A DNA stretch of 36,196 bases from Elusimicrobia bacterium RIFCSPLOWO2_12_FULL_59_9 (GTDB lineage: Bacteria; Elusimicrobiota; Elusimicrobia; O2-12-FULL-59-9), in assembly GCA_001800185.1 (NCBI GenBank), contig MGUX01000167.1, positions 19,937 to 56,132 on the forward strand, read 5' to 3'. Made by a program: the position numbers and the translations under genes. Of this stretch, positions 15,222 through 23,687 are shown piece by piece. The number at the start of each line of letters is the position of its first letter. The first letter of the stretch is position 1. The notes beneath the pieces were generated by a model. The model searched no databases and was not told the DNA's origin. It saw nothing but the letters and a program-made list of their open reading frames with translations.

Positions 15222-16742
15222 ATGCCCTCCGAAACGAACGCCGCCGGTTTATCTTCCTTCAAAATCGCCCCCGAGCTCTTGAAGCTCATCCCGTTTGAGA
15301 CCATGCGGCGGCATTGCCTGGCGCCCGTTGACCTCAACAACGGCAAGCTCCGGCTGGCCATGGTGAGACCCAAGGACCTTACGGCCATGGATGACATCCG
15401 AATATTGACCGGCCATGAGCTGGAGATTTTCCCGATATCCGCGGCGGAACTGAACGAAATCCTGCGGCAGAATTTTATGGATTTAGCGGAGCATCCCGTT
15501 TACGCTGCTCTGAAGTTGGAATCCGCCGCGCCCGCCGCCGCGGGTTCCCCGTATCCTTCCGACCCCAATGCCGTCCAGTCGGTGGAAAGGCTTTTTAAGC
15601 TTGCCGTCGAGATGCGCGCCAGCGACATCCACCTGGAGCCTCAAAGGCAGGGCTTCTACGCCAGGTTTCGCGTCGACGGGGTATTGCAGACCATCCATGG
15701 GTTTCCCAAGTCCTCCCAGGCCGCCATGACCTCTCGAATCAAGGTCATGGCCAATATGGACATCTCTGAAAAACGGCTGCCTCAAGACGGCCAGGCGAGC
15801 CTCCGGCACGGGAACAAGAATATTGACCTAAGAATTTCCACCTTGCCGGGCAAATACGGGGAAAAGTTGGTGATCCGGATTCTCGATAAATCCGATTTGG
15901 CCTTGGGGCTGGAACGCCTGGGTTTTGAGCCCGGCGCGCAGAGCGTCTTTGAATCTTTAATAGAGCGATCCTATGGAATTATATTGGTCACGGGCCCGAC
16001 AGGCAGCGGAAAAACCACCACCCTTTACGCGGTCTTGAATCGTCTCAAGTCGCCCCTCAAAAACGTCATCACTTTGGAGGACCCCATCGAATACGAGCTC
16101 CTGGCGGGCAACTCCAACGAGATGGGAATCACCCAGGTTCAAGTGCAGCCTAAAATAGGCCTGACCTTCGCCGCGGGCCTGCGCTCCGCCTTGCGGCAGG
16201 ACCCGGACGTGATTATGGTCGGCGAAATTCGCGACAAGGAAACTGCGGAAACGGCGATGAAGGCCGCCATGACGGGGCACCTGGTGATGTCCACTCTGCA
16301 TACCAACGATGCTCCCAGCGCCCTCGGCAGGCTGATGGATATGGGGATAGAGCCGTACTTGATGGCCTCCACCATCATCGGGGTATTGGCCCAGCGTCTG
16401 GTGCGGCTATTGTGTCCCCGCTGCAAAGAGCAATACCGCCCCCCCGTCCGGGCCTTGAAAAATCTCTTCCCGAACCGGGAAGATGTCTCCAAGGCGATTT
16501 TCTACAGGCCCATTGGATGCGAGCATTGCCAAAAAACCGGCTACCGCGGCCGGCAAGGAATTTTTGAGCTGCTGACCATGACCGAGGAGCTCAAACAAAA
16601 AACCCACTGCGGAGAGCACCTGGAGAGCCTGCGCAAGCTTGTCCAATCTCAGGGGCTGAAGTCCCTGCGGGAAAGCGGGATGGAACTGGTGTTCCAAGGC
16701 TTGACCACCGTGGAGGAAATATCCAGGGTAACCGTGGAATAG
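15222..16742 (+). CDS. PilB/GspE-type assembly ATPase
   Basis: A 506-aa hexameric secretion ATPase of the type IV pilus/type II secretion family, which drives pilin assembly at the inner-membrane platform. The N-terminal domain (about 10-90) is shorter than in many GspE proteins. Then come the N2 domain, Walker A GPTGSGKT at 258-265, an Asp box (ITLEDPIEY), Walker B (DPDVIMVGEIRD) and His box (GHLVMSTLHTND). A tetracysteine zinc site has C398, C401, C433 and C436. All catalytic motifs are intact. No pilin, PilC, PilM-Q or prepilin peptidase gene is in the window. PilB and GspE cannot be separated reliably here. Position between receiver genes suggests a regulated motor. Confidence 0.9.
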   Translation: MPSETNAAGLSSFKIAPELLKLIPFETMRRHCLAPVDLNNGKLRLAMVRPKDLTAMDDIRILTGHELEIFPISAAELNEILRQNFMDLAEHPVYAALKLESAAPAAAGSPYPSDPNAVQSVERLFKLAVEMRASDIHLEPQRQGFYARFRVDGVLQTIHGFPKSSQAAMTSRIKVMANMDISEKRLPQDGQASLRHGNKNIDLRISTLPGKYGEKLVIRILDKSDLALGLERLGFEPGAQSVFESLIERSYGIILVTGPTGSGKTTTLYAVLNRLKSPLKNVITLEDPIEYELLAGNSNEMGITQVQVQPKIGLTFAAGLRSALRQDPDVIMVGEIRDKETAETAMKAAMTGHLVMSTLHTNDAPSALGRLMDMGIEPYLMASTIIGVLAQRLVRLLCPRCKEQYRPPVRALKNLFPNREDVSKAIFYRPIGCEHCQKTGYRGRQGIFELLTMTEELKQKTHCGEHLESLRKLVQSQGLKSLRESGMELVFQGLTTVEEISRVTVE

Positions 16743-16770
16743 CTTGACGGCACCGGCAGGAGATAATAAT

Positions 16771-18414
16771 ATGGAGCACCCAATAAAAATCTTGGTGGTT
16801 GACGACGAGCTTGGAATCCGCGAGCTTCTCTCCTCGGAACTCGGCTCCCGCCAGTACCAGGTGGCGACCGCCGCCAACGGCGAAGAGGCGCTGGAAAAGG
16901 TCAAAAATGAGAAGTTTCATCTCGTGATCAGCGACGTCAGAATGCCCAAAATGGGCGGCCTCGAAATGCTGGAGGCGATTAAAAAGATAGACCCGGACGT
17001 GGAAGTCATCATGTCCACGGGCTACGGAACGATTGAGGCCGCCGTCAGAGCCATGAAAAGAGGCGCCTATGACTTTGTGCTCAAGCCGTTTAAGCTGGAA
17101 CAATTCCTGGCCCTTATCGACCAAGCGCTGGAGAAAAACGACCTGAAGACGCTTCTGGGAATCTACGAAACCAGCAAGGCGATCTCCGCGTCCGTCAAGC
17201 TCGAAACGCTGCTTCCGCTCATGGCGAAGTTTTCCAGCGGAATTCTCGGCGCCGACGACGCTTCAATTATGACGGTCGATCCGGAAGGCGGGCTCTCGCT
17301 GGCGGCGGCCGCCGGTATCGAGGAGGATGGGCGGAAAATGGCCCGCCTGGCGCTGGGAAAGCGCGCGGCGCAAGCGGCGGCGCCGGCCAAACCGGGCGGC
17401 ATGATTTTGGGGCCGTTGGACAAGGACCCGGAATTCGCTGGGTCCCCCCTGCTTCAAGACATACGCTCTTCCATCGTTTTTCCGTTATGCGCGGAGGGAG
17501 AAGTTTTGGGCTTCTTCAACGCCAACCGCACGCGCATGGAAGAACCCTTCACCGCCTCCGAACTCCGCCACGCGGCCATTTTCGCCTCCCAAATCGCGCA
17601 AGTGCTCCACAACGCCAAGCTCTGCCGCCAACTGGAAGAAAAAATCCAGGAAATCCAGAGCATGCGGGATCAGCTTGTCCACACCGAGAAATTGGCGGCC
17701 ATGGGCCATGCGGTCGCGGGAGTGGCTCATGAAATCAACAACCCCTTGACCGGCATCATGGGGTTCGCGGAGCTTTTGCTCAACAGCGGCGGCCTCACCG
17801 CCGAACAGCGCGATGATCTGCAGAGCATCCAGCACCAGAGCCTGCGCTGCGGCAAAATCGTCCGCAATCTCCTGCAGGTCAGCCGAAAGAAAACACCCGG
17901 AGAGGCGGCGGCGCCTCTGGAAAAAATACTGGCGCCGGCTTTGGAACTGTTTAAGCGCGATTTTCAATCGGCCCGCATCGAGATTTTAAAGCATGTGCCG
18001 GAAGACCTGCCGCCGATCCAGGGCGACGCCTCCCAATTGGAGCAGGTCTTCCTCAACATCATCGCCAACGCCCGCCAAGCGATGGAAGGCAAAAGCGGGG
18101 GCGTCCTAAAAATAGAGGCCTGCCGGCAGGGCCGGCGTATTTCTATACGGTTTGAGGACAACGGCTGCGGCATCTCGCCGGAAAATCTGAAAAAAGTGTT
18201 CGACCCGTATTTCACCACCAAACCGGCCGGAAAAGGCACGGGACTGGGGCTGTCCACCTCCCACGGAATTCTCCGGCAGCATCAAGGAACGATCCGGGTC
18301 GAAAGCACAGCCGGAGCCGGCGCCGCTTTTATCGTGGATCTGCCGGCCGGTCCTGAGCCGCCGGAGGATTCGCGGCGGCCGCGGACCCAAGCCGCCGAGG
18401 GGCGCTCGCAATGA
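16771..18414 (+). CDS. Soluble sensor histidine kinase, REC-GAF-HisKA-HATPase
   Basis: A 547-aa cytoplasmic kinase. The N-terminal receiver resembles NtrC-type domains (Asp55, Lys105, MKRGAYDF). A GAF-like sensory region spans about 130-285. A coiled segment leads to the DHp box VAHEINNPLTGIMGF with phospho-acceptor His320, then an ATPase domain with NIIANARQAM (N-box), DNGCGI (G1) and GKGTGLGLS (G2). The ATG at 16771 has AGGAG about 8 nt upstream; an in-frame start at 16744 has no such support. The stop overlaps the next receiver gene by 4 bp. Activation would need phosphorylation of its own receiver or a small-molecule signal at the GAF region; the ligand is unknown. Confidence 0.9.
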   Translation: MEHPIKILVVDDELGIRELLSSELGSRQYQVATAANGEEALEKVKNEKFHLVISDVRMPKMGGLEMLEAIKKIDPDVEVIMSTGYGTIEAAVRAMKRGAYDFVLKPFKLEQFLALIDQALEKNDLKTLLGIYETSKAISASVKLETLLPLMAKFSSGILGADDASIMTVDPEGGLSLAAAAGIEEDGRKMARLALGKRAAQAAAPAKPGGMILGPLDKDPEFAGSPLLQDIRSSIVFPLCAEGEVLGFFNANRTRMEEPFTASELRHAAIFASQIAQVLHNAKLCRQLEEKIQEIQSMRDQLVHTEKLAAMGHAVAGVAHEINNPLTGIMGFAELLLNSGGLTAEQRDDLQSIQHQSLRCGKIVRNLLQVSRKKTPGEAAAPLEKILAPALELFKRDFQSARIEILKHVPEDLPPIQGDASQLEQVFLNIIANARQAMEGKSGGVLKIEACRQGRRISIRFEDNGCGISPENLKKVFDPYFTTKPAGKGTGLGLSTSHGILRQHQGTIRVESTAGAGAAFIVDLPAGPEPPEDSRRPRTQAAEGRSQ

Positions 18415-19175
18415 ACGCGCCCGGCCATATCCTTATCGTAGACGACGAACCCGCCATCCTCAGAGTCTGTGAAAGAACTTTATGCCAAATGGGATATCGC
18501 GTCAAAAGCGCGGCCGACAGCCGCGAAGCATTGCGGCAGATGGCGGCGGAAAACTTCGATTTCGTCCTGACGGACCTTGCCATGCCCGAGCCCGCCGACG
18601 GCGAAAGATTGACCGAGGAAATAGCGCGGAGATGGCCCTCGACCGACGTGGTCGTGATGACCGCCTATCCGGCCCTGGAGACCGCCATCCCCGTTCTAAA
18701 AAACGGCGCCCGGGACTATCTGGTCAAACCCATCCGCCCGGAGATTCTGCGATCCGTGGTCTCCCGCTGCTTTGAAAAGCGCCGCCTGTCGGGCGAATTA
18801 GACGGCGCCGAGAATCTGCTCCGGGAGTTGGAGGCGTCCCGCGCCAAACTCGAAAAAGTGGAACGGTTTCAAAAAGAAACGCTTGCCAGGCTTGGACGCG
18901 AACTGACAGGCCCCGTCAGCGCCAGCTTGCTGTCCCTGGAGTCTCTCTCGCAACTGCGTCCCAGCCTTAGAAAAATCAAGCTCTACAAGCTGGCCAGGGC
19001 CCGCCTCGTCGAGCTTCAGGAGCTCATCGAAAATCTGCTATTATTCGCCAAAAACCGCCGGCGGCGCCCGGCCGTTCATCGCTCTCCGACGAATGTGAAG
19101 GGGGTCATCCTGCCCGCGCAAGCGATCCAGGGAAATTCGGCGACCCGCGTCGCGGACTCGCCGGACGGCTCATGA
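18411..19175 (+). CDS. Receiver protein with degenerate kinase-like helical tail
   Basis: A 254-aa protein: an intact receiver (DDE near 11-13, phospho-acceptor Asp55, Thr84, Lys106), a coiled coil (about 130-158), then a segment shaped like a histidine-kinase DHp domain (about 150-214). Where kinases have xHELxxPL it reads LGRELTGPV, so Arg163 replaces the phospho-acceptor His. The second helix ends LIENLLLFAKN, like the DHp end. No ATPase domain follows in frame; the low-complexity basic tail looks unselected. It may be a dimerising adaptor for neighbouring kinases or an early pseudogene. Its TGA overlaps an ATG (ATGA) opening the broken kinase at 19172. Confidence 0.8.
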   Translation: MNAPGHILIVDDEPAILRVCERTLCQMGYRVKSAADSREALRQMAAENFDFVLTDLAMPEPADGERLTEEIARRWPSTDVVVMTAYPALETAIPVLKNGARDYLVKPIRPEILRSVVSRCFEKRRLSGELDGAENLLRELEASRAKLEKVERFQKETLARLGRELTGPVSASLLSLESLSQLRPSLRKIKLYKLARARLVELQELIENLLLFAKNRRRRPAVHRSPTNVKGVILPAQAIQGNSATRVADSPDGS

Positions 19176-19893
19176 CGCAAAAAACAGCCCGTCCAGCCGT
19201 GCTTCTGGCCGCAGTCGCGGCAAGCGCCATTTTATCCTGGGTTTCGCCCAATCGGCCGCGAAAAGAATCAAGGACTCCGACGCGCTCTCGCTGCCGTTGA
19301 AATCCATCGAAAGGGAGGCGCTGCGCTGCATGAACCTGGTGCAGAACCTGCTCGCCTTTTCCAGGCAAAACAAGCCCGAGATGATGGAGTTCGACCTCAA
19401 TGAGACCGTGGAGGACACGCTCAGCATCGTCGAGGCGCAGGCGCGGCTTAAATCCGTGGAGATCGTCAAGGAGTTGGCGCCGCTGGAGCCGTTCTACGGC
19501 GACAACAATCAACTCCAGCAAGCCCTCGTCAATCTCTGCAACAACGCCATCGACGCGCTGCCGCAAAGCGGCAGGATCGTGATCCGCACCCGAAAAGGCG
19601 CCGCCCCAAGCGGCCACGGGATTGTTCTGGAGGTGGAAGACAACGGCGCCGGAATCCCGGAGGAAATTCGGGACAAGATATTCAATCCGTTTTTCACCAC
19701 CAAGGAAGTGGGAAAGGGCACCGGCTTGGGCTTGGCTTTGACTCACGATATCATCGAGAGGCACCAGGGAACGATTGAAGTCAAAAGCGCCGTGGGTCGC
19801 GGAACGACTTTCACCGTGTTTCTTCCCGCTAATAATTCGGCGACTCCACAGAAAAACGGCCGCGGCAGTTCCAACCTTCCGAGTCCATCATAA
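19172..19893 (+). pseudogene. Broken histidine kinase (His box missing, HATPase intact)
   Basis: From about 19231 one frame reads FILGFAQSAAKRIKDSD, then LKSIEREALRCMNLVQNLLAFSRQ, which matches a DHp domain just after the phospho-acceptor helix. A full ATPase domain follows (NNAIDAL N-box, DNGAGI G1, GKGTGLGL G2). The section that should carry the His box is absent. An ATG at 19172, coupled by ATGA to the upstream gene, opens a different frame (MTQKTARPAVLLAAVAASAIL) that stops after 37 codons. The simplest reading is a deletion plus frameshift removing the sensor and His box. A product from TTG 19297 or ATG 19330 could only be an ATPase fragment. Confidence 0.7.
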
Positions 19894-19985
19894 AAAAACT
19901 AAAAATTTTCATGGTCCCGATGACCGCAATACGGCATAAAACCGGCGATTGCGGCTCAAATTCCGAATATGTTAGGCTGTTATTG

Positions 19986-20432
19986 ATGAAATATCGCGCT
20001 CTCGGTTTGGTTGCGGCCTTTCTTTTCGCTTTTTCCTTTTCTCCAGCGGCATTTGGCGCGGACGCGGCGCCGCAAAACGGCGTTAAATCGCGGCCGGCGG
20101 ATCGCCGCGACTTACGGCGCCTTCAAAAGGACTTAAAGCTTATCGCCGAGTCTCTGGCGGACCAGGTGGACGTGGAAGAAGAGGCGGAGCAATCCCTGGA
20201 TTTCTTGTCCAAAGAGGGCCTGGATCGCCAGGAGAGATTGGCGCAGAGCGGAAACATCGATCCTCAACTGGCCCCCGCGCTGGCGCGTCTCAACAAGCTT
20301 TTTGTTTCCCTGCCGCAAAAAAAATACGCCGAGCCTTACGGCGCGGAGTTGGTCCGGGCGCTGGCCCATGAAATCCGCTGGATCGCCGACAAAGCCAAGA
20401 CCAAAAAACAGCTTTTAAAAATGCTCGATTAG
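19986..20432 (+). CDS. Exported helical protein of unknown function
   Basis: A 148-aa protein with a clear signal peptide (MKYRALG, hydrophobic core, AAFGADA cleavage region, about residues 1-25). The mature part is charged and predicted helical, probably coiled-coil (DRRDLRRLQKDLKLIAESLADQVDVEEEAEQ). I recognise no family. The ATG at 19986 is preferred over upstream in-frame starts at 19911 because the signal peptide begins there. The ribosome-binding site is weak. The frame stays open after its TAG stop into the next ORF. The gene follows the broken kinase by 92 bp and its promoter is not evident. Confidence 0.6.
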   Translation: MKYRALGLVAAFLFAFSFSPAAFGADAAPQNGVKSRPADRRDLRRLQKDLKLIAESLADQVDVEEEAEQSLDFLSKEGLDRQERLAQSGNIDPQLAPALARLNKLFVSLPQKKYAEPYGAELVRALAHEIRWIADKAKTKKQLLKMLD

Positions 20433-20489
20433 CGCCTCGTCCTTCCGGAGTCCATCGAGACCCAGGATTTTCTAAAAACCGACGTCCCG

Positions 20490-20921
20490 GTGGATGAGTT
20501 CGTCGCCCAAGGGCCGCTGCGGGTCTTCGCGGCCAAGCACAGGCTCCACCAGCCCGCGAGCTACCTGCCGACCACCGCGCAGGACATCGTCTCCGGCAAG
20601 CACAACGTCCAGATCGGCGTGGAGATCACCGCCGTGGTGACGCGCCACTACGCCAAGTTCTCCATCGACGGCGATTACACCTTTGACGTCGGCGACCTCC
20701 ACATCGAGATCACCCCCGAATGGGCCGACGCCCACCCGGACATGCATTTGCCGGAAGGCGGTCAGCGCGTCAAAGTTCGCGGCTGGACTTACTACGATAT
20801 TTTTCACGATGAAGAGGCCGAGTACGACCCGGCCGATCCCATCCTTGGAATCAACCGCGTCACCGTTTGGGAAATCCATCCGGTCATGAGCGTCGAACTC
20901 CTCCCGCCCGACACGCCCTAA
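20490..20921 (+). CDS. Hypothetical protein, possibly 5'-truncated
   Basis: A 143-aa reading from a GTG, without a good ribosome-binding site. The same frame is open back to 20433, directly after the TAG of the upstream gene, and the sequence there (LPESIETQDFLKTDVPVDEF) looks protein-like, so the N-terminus may be missing. The C-terminal part (VKVRGWTYYDIF... INRVTVWEIHPVMSVELL) is beta-rich and resembles domains of uncharacterised proteins that end with a NWEIHP-type motif; I cannot name a function. It could be a remnant cut off from a longer gene. It lies 75 bp before the IS630-family element. Confidence 0.5.
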   Translation: MDEFVAQGPLRVFAAKHRLHQPASYLPTTAQDIVSGKHNVQIGVEITAVVTRHYAKFSIDGDYTFDVGDLHIEITPEWADAHPDMHLPEGGQRVKVRGWTYYDIFHDEEAEYDPADPILGINRVTVWEIHPVMSVELLPPDTP

Positions 20922-20995
20922 CCTCCGGTCCCATGCCGGCGCCGTCGTCGATTCAAAAATCTTGGCCGCGCGTTGAGACCCGCCGATTCCTTGTG

Positions 20996-22136
20996 CTAGT
21001 GTAGTGATTCATAATTAACTTGACAATAACCCTCGACGAGAGCTATCATATGCATCATGCACCTCGCTCCACCCATCCTCTTGTCCCCGGGAGAACGGTC
21101 CACTTTGGCCGCGTGGGCACATGCGAAGAGCCAACCATTACGGGTTATTCAGCGCGCGCATATCATCACCATGGCTGCTAACGGCGTGACCAGCCAAGAC
21201 ATTGCGGAACAGTTGGGAATTTCTCGGCCAACGGTGCAACTGTGGCGAGAGCGATTCCTCGCCCTCCGAGTGGCCGGACTCGAGAAAGATGCTCCACGCC
21301 CCGGCCGCATCCCGACCATTTCCGACAGCAAGGTCCGAGCCATCGTTGAAGCCACTCTGCACACGAAACCACCCACTGCAACTCACTGGAGCACTCGAAC
21401 TATGGCCGAGGCCCAAGGCGTCAGCCAACCCACAGTTCACCGAATATGGAAGCAGCATAACCTCAAGCCGCACTTGGTCAAGACTTTTAAGATCAGCCGC
21501 GACAAACATTTTATCGAGAAGCTCTACGATGTAGTCGGGCCTTATCTCAATCCTCCGGACAAATCCATTGTCCTGTGTGTCGACGAGAAAAGCCAAATCC
21601 AAGCCCTCGATCGCACCCAGCCAGGCTTACCAATCAAGAAGGGGCGCTGCGGCACGATGACGCATGATTACAAGCGCAACGGCACGACTACTTTGTTCGC
21701 GGCTCTCAGCATGCTCGATGGCAAGGTGATTGGCGAATGTATGCCGCGCCATCGGCATCAAGAGTTCATCCGCTTCCTCAAAAAGATCGATAGCGAGACT
21801 CCTTCTGGGTTCGATCTGCACATCATCGCCGACAACTACGCGACCCATAAGCATCCGCGCGTCAAATCCTGGCTGCAACGAAATCCGCGGTTCCATCTAC
21901 ACTTCATCCCAACTTCCAGTTCTTGGGTCAACATGGTGGAGCGCTGGTTCCGCGAAATCACCGACAAGCGCATCCGGCGCGGCATCTTCAAAAACGTGCC
22001 GGAGTTGATCGCCGCCATCCAAGAGTACCTGGACAATCATAACCAGAACCCACGCATCTTTACGTGGACCGCGTCCGTTGAACAGATTTTGGCGAAGGTC
22101 GCCAAATGTAAAGAAGCGTTGGTATCACTACACTAG
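20996..22136 (+). mobile_element. IS630-family insertion sequence
   Basis: Terminal inverted repeats CTAGTGTAGTGAT(T/A)C lie at 20996-21010 and, inverted, at 22122-22136. The TA inside each CTAG end fits the TA target duplication of IS630 elements. One transposase gene fills the element. A promoter with TTGACA at 21020-21025 and TATCAT at 21044-21049 (18-bp spacer) is inside the left end. A 101-bp relative with the same ends is at 32215-32315. The element sits about 48 bp upstream of the outer-membrane protein gene. It appears intact and potentially active. Confidence 0.9.
21057..22136 (+). CDS. IS630-family transposase
   Basis: A 359-aa DDE transposase of the IS630/Tc1-mariner superfamily. 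The N-terminal helix-turn-helix region (about 28-68, GVTSQDIAEQLGISRPTVQLW) and a second HTH (about 85-140) bind the ends. The catalytic domain shows Asp176 (LCVDEKSQ), Asp259 (IIADNYATHK) and Glu295 (SWVNMVERWF), with the D-E spacing of about 35 usual for the family. The frame is uninterrupted and the TAG stop lies in the right inverted repeat. Base usage is less GC-biased than in the neighbours, suggesting acquisition. Confidence 0.93.
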   Translation: MHLAPPILLSPGERSTLAAWAHAKSQPLRVIQRAHIITMAANGVTSQDIAEQLGISRPTVQLWRERFLALRVAGLEKDAPRPGRIPTISDSKVRAIVEATLHTKPPTATHWSTRTMAEAQGVSQPTVHRIWKQHNLKPHLVKTFKISRDKHFIEKLYDVVGPYLNPPDKSIVLCVDEKSQIQALDRTQPGLPIKKGRCGTMTHDYKRNGTTTLFAALSMLDGKVIGECMPRHRHQEFIRFLKKIDSETPSGFDLHIIADNYATHKHPRVKSWLQRNPRFHLHFIPTSSSWVNMVERWFREITDKRIRRGIFKNVPELIAAIQEYLDNHNQNPRIFTWTASVEQILAKVAKCKEALVSLH

Positions 22137-22183
22137 AATGGCCTTGCCCCGGTCAGGGGTCGCGTCGAGTAATGGAGGCAATC

Positions 22184-23053
22184 ATGAAAATAAATCGAGC
22201 GGCGTTGTCGGCGGCTTTAAGCGTTCTGCTGACGCTTTGCGGCGGCGGCGCGATGGCGCAGCAATCCAATTTTCAACTCTCTCCGGCGCCGATTCCATAC
22301 CCTTATTTCGAGCCGGGCCGCGCCGATTATAAACTTACCGGCAGCTACTTCACTATTTCGGCCGACCAACTCAGCTTCCGGGGAGGCGGCTTAAACGTCA
22401 TCGGCCGCAAGGCCTTCAGCGAGGCGGCGGCCCTGGACGGACAGATCGGTTTCCTCGCCATGAACGGGGAAATGCCGGGCTTCGCCCTTCCATTTTTATA
22501 CTCAGGCAGCGTATGGACGCCCGTCATTGACGGCAAAGGCAAGCTCACCGGCTTCAGCCTGCCTTTGAGCATGAACTTGGAGATTCAGCCAGCCAACGGC
22601 CACGCCGGGAGCTTGATTTTCTTCGGCGGGCCCAACGTGGCCATTTCCAGCCTCCTCATCCAGACGCCCTACCACGCTGTGGCGGGAGTGACGCCGGCCG
22701 CCAAGACCCTCTTCGAAGCGAGGGCCACGACCGGCCTCATGGGACTTCAGGGAGGAGTCCAGGCCGCCGTCAACCTGGGGCCCTTCAAAATCGCGCCTTT
22801 CGCCGTGATGGTGGCCGAGCGCGGGACGGTGACCTTCACCTTCCACAACGGTTACCGCGGCACCGACACTCTGGTGAAAGACTCGGTGGTGGACATCGAG
22901 CCCTTCACTCTCACCAGCTTCGGCGCGGACATCATCTTCATGCCGTGGAATCTTTCGTTGGGAACCCTATGGCAGCAGGCCGCCGCCAAGAAAAGTCAGG
23001 ACGGCTACAAGACCTTTTTGATGCAGCTCTCCTGGCATTTCCGCTCCTCATGA
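22184..23053 (+). CDS. Probable outer-membrane beta-barrel protein
   Basis: A 289-aa exported protein. The signal peptide has a typical LSVLLTLCGGG core with AMA cleavage near residue 25. The mature chain is rich in alternating hydrophobic/polar strands and glycine turns, and ends in LMQLSWHF followed by RSS, close to the terminal aromatic strand expected for a barrel. No specific family is recognised. ATG 22184 has GGAGG 5 nt upstream and is preferred over ATG 22172. It overlaps the DUF799-type lipoprotein gene by 4 bp (ATGA). The IS630 element just upstream may have separated it from its native promoter or may supply one. Function unknown. Confidence 0.65.
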   Translation: MKINRAALSAALSVLLTLCGGGAMAQQSNFQLSPAPIPYPYFEPGRADYKLTGSYFTISADQLSFRGGGLNVIGRKAFSEAAALDGQIGFLAMNGEMPGFALPFLYSGSVWTPVIDGKGKLTGFSLPLSMNLEIQPANGHAGSLIFFGGPNVAISSLLIQTPYHAVAGVTPAAKTLFEARATTGLMGLQGGVQAAVNLGPFKIAPFAVMVAERGTVTFTFHNGYRGTDTLVKDSVVDIEPFTLTSFGADIIFMPWNLSLGTLWQQAAAKKSQDGYKTFLMQLSWHFRSS

Positions 23054-23682
23054 GCCGCCGGAAAGCGCGTCTTCTTTGGGGCGCCGGAGTCGCAGCCTTG
23101 GCCTGCGCGGCGTCGGCCGGCTGCGCGGCGGGTCCCCGGCAATACCTCAAGACGGGTTTTACGCCTCCCGAGCGCGTCGCCGTTTTGCCCTTGAACAACC
23201 ACACCACGGACTTGGACGGCCCCCAAGTCGCGCGCTACTGGTTCGACCGGCGGCTCTCTGAAAAAAAGAATTACCGCACGCTGCCGCTGGAGGAGGTCGA
23301 CGCGAGACTCAAGGAGCTTGGCATCACCGACGGCGGGCAGTTGGAGTCGGTCACGCCCCGCGAGTTGGGCGCGGCGCTCTCCGCGCCGGCGGTGATTTAC
23401 GGAGAACTGCTGGATTTTAATTATCAAACGACGGGCTTTCTCAACGTCCGCAAGGCGCGGGCTCGCTTTAAAATGGTGGACTGCGCCACGGGCGAGACGC
23501 TCTGGGAGAACGAAGGCCTGGGCGTGAACTCAAGCGGCGCGCTGTCTGCCTCCGGAGCCCTTCAGGCCGGCCTGGAGCAGCTCGGCAAGCAGTTGGCGGA
23601 AAAGGCGTTCCGAAGTCCCTTGAAGACCGAAACCATGGACATGGTTTGGAACGCCATCCAATACCTTCCCCGGGGCCGCTGA
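23050..23682 (+). CDS. DUF799/GNA1162-like lipoprotein
   Basis: A 210-aa lipoprotein. The N-terminal signal ends in SAGC with Cys25 as likely lipidation site (Cys19 is an alternative). The body matches the pattern of the DUF799/GNA1162 family, related in fold to CsgG-type periplasmic domains: PPERVAVLPLNNHTTDLDG, then VIYGELLDFNY, then a strand region ARFKMVDCATGETLWENE. Members are often encoded with CsgG-like and other lipoproteins and are thought to act at the outer membrane. The gene is translationally coupled to the upstream barrel-like gene, so they may form one envelope complex. Family assignment is by memory of the motif pattern. Confidence 0.65.
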   Translation: MSRRKARLLWGAGVAALACAASAGCAAGPRQYLKTGFTPPERVAVLPLNNHTTDLDGPQVARYWFDRRLSEKKNYRTLPLEEVDARLKELGITDGGQLESVTPRELGAALSAPAVIYGELLDFNYQTTGFLNVRKARARFKMVDCATGETLWENEGLGVNSSGALSASGALQAGLEQLGKQLAEKAFRSPLKTETMDMVWNAIQYLPRGR

Positions 23683-23687
23683 CCAGC

